Below, one piece after another: positions 63,541 through 64,000 of a DNA stretch of 64,000 bases (within the stretch, counting starts at the first letter, position 1; every line of letters starts with the position of its first letter). The position numbers and the translations under genes were made by a program. The stretch is from Alitta virens. Its lineage: Eukaryota > Annelida > Polychaeta > Phyllodocida > Nereididae. The notes under the pieces were generated by a model. That model searched no databases, was not told the origin of the DNA, and saw nothing but the letters and a program-made list of their open reading frames with translations. The stretch lies in contig OW028584.1 in the NCBI GenBank assembly GCA_932294295.1, positions 7,944,407 through 8,008,406 on the forward strand, in the 5' to 3' direction.

Positions 63541-64000
63541 GTTAGAGAAGTATAGAATCGATTATTGGTTTGGCGCGCATTTGGGGGTTTTTATTGTTGG
63601 CAATTGAATTGTGTTTATATATTTGAATTATATGTATAATATTGTGGTGAGTGTATTAGCAAATTTTTGATGAATGCATATATGTGTGTGATTAGTGATT
63701 AAACTTGAGAATACTGAGAGTAGTGACCTGATCAGTCAAACTAACGAGGTATCGGGTATTTCTAGTTATTTTCACACACTAATGAGTGTGTGTAGTATCG
63801 ACAAATAGGGAAACTTAGTGAAGCTTAAGAAGAATAATTTGGCTTGTCCTAAGAGCAGAAATAAGAGGTCAAGTGATAGATAGATGTGGTTTCTATATTT
63901 CGGACAGTGTGTGTCCTAATTTTATGACATTGAAGAGAACTAATATTCAAATATAATTGGATTGGTCAGGGACCATAATTGAGTGAGGCTGAGTGTGAGC
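63541..64000. other. Sequence after the minisatellite
   Basis: AT-rich single-copy-looking DNA. ACACACTAATGAGTGTGTGT at 63774-63793 forms a small inverted repeat. No coding sequence, promoter or terminator could be supported. Confidence 0.5.

Noticed and set aside
61768..63770. Possible LTR starting TGTAGTGACCAACTGG and including the minisatellite
   Set aside because: No matching second LTR, primer-binding site or TG...CA pair with a target duplication could be placed within the window.

Overview
This window is AT-rich eukaryotic nuclear DNA from an animal. Genes are split by spliceosomal introns (GT-AG, one GC-AG). The one recognisable host gene is the conserved metazoan microtubule regulator CLASP. 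Everything else that codes looks transposon-derived. The mix (P/THAP9-type, IS630/Tc1-mariner with a long D-E spacing, pogo-like, PIF1-like helicase, a two-ORF LINE, hAT and TTAA MITEs) fits an aquatic invertebrate. I cannot name the phylum from the sequence alone.

Layout. 1-3.1 kb: no gene; a 330-bp direct repeat and dispersed repeat copies. 3.1-8.2 kb: a terminal coding exon at 3103-3537 (faintly Mab-21/cGAS-like) with two decayed downstream copies, a 663-bp hAT MITE between them, and duplicated AT-rich flanks. 9.07 kb: a possible short last exon. 13.1-36.1 kb (minus): the C-terminal half of CLASP as ten recognisable exons. Its introns hold a complete IS630/Tc1-mariner transposase gene (19.8-23.4 kb, plus), several MITEs and a near-perfect 150-bp palindrome. 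One CLASP exon carries a one-base frameshift, and several expected exons could not be found.

37.5-42.9 kb (plus): an uninterrupted 11-exon THAP/P-element transposase gene (887 codons), flanked at distance by an inverted repeat pair. 45.8-52.4 kb (plus): a PIF1-like helicase pseudogene whose intron contains a degenerate LINE (about 47.6-52.0 kb). 54.8-58.6 kb (minus): a four-exon gene of a transposase-like family (DUF7869-type) with a single-base frameshift and three CRE palindromes at its 5' end. 60.0-61.2 kb (minus): the C-terminal exon of a pogo/Tigger-type transposase fused to PHD zinc fingers. 63.1-63.5 kb: a 29-bp minisatellite of 15 units.

Themes. First, the DNA transposons here have host-like, multi-exon gene structures. 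Second, PHD-type zinc fingers recur in three unrelated mobile elements: the IS630-type transposase, the pogo-type transposase and LINE ORF1. Third, fold-back blocks built from a degenerate TCGTCAA-like word occur at three places. I worked by eye; repeat boundaries and identities are approximate.
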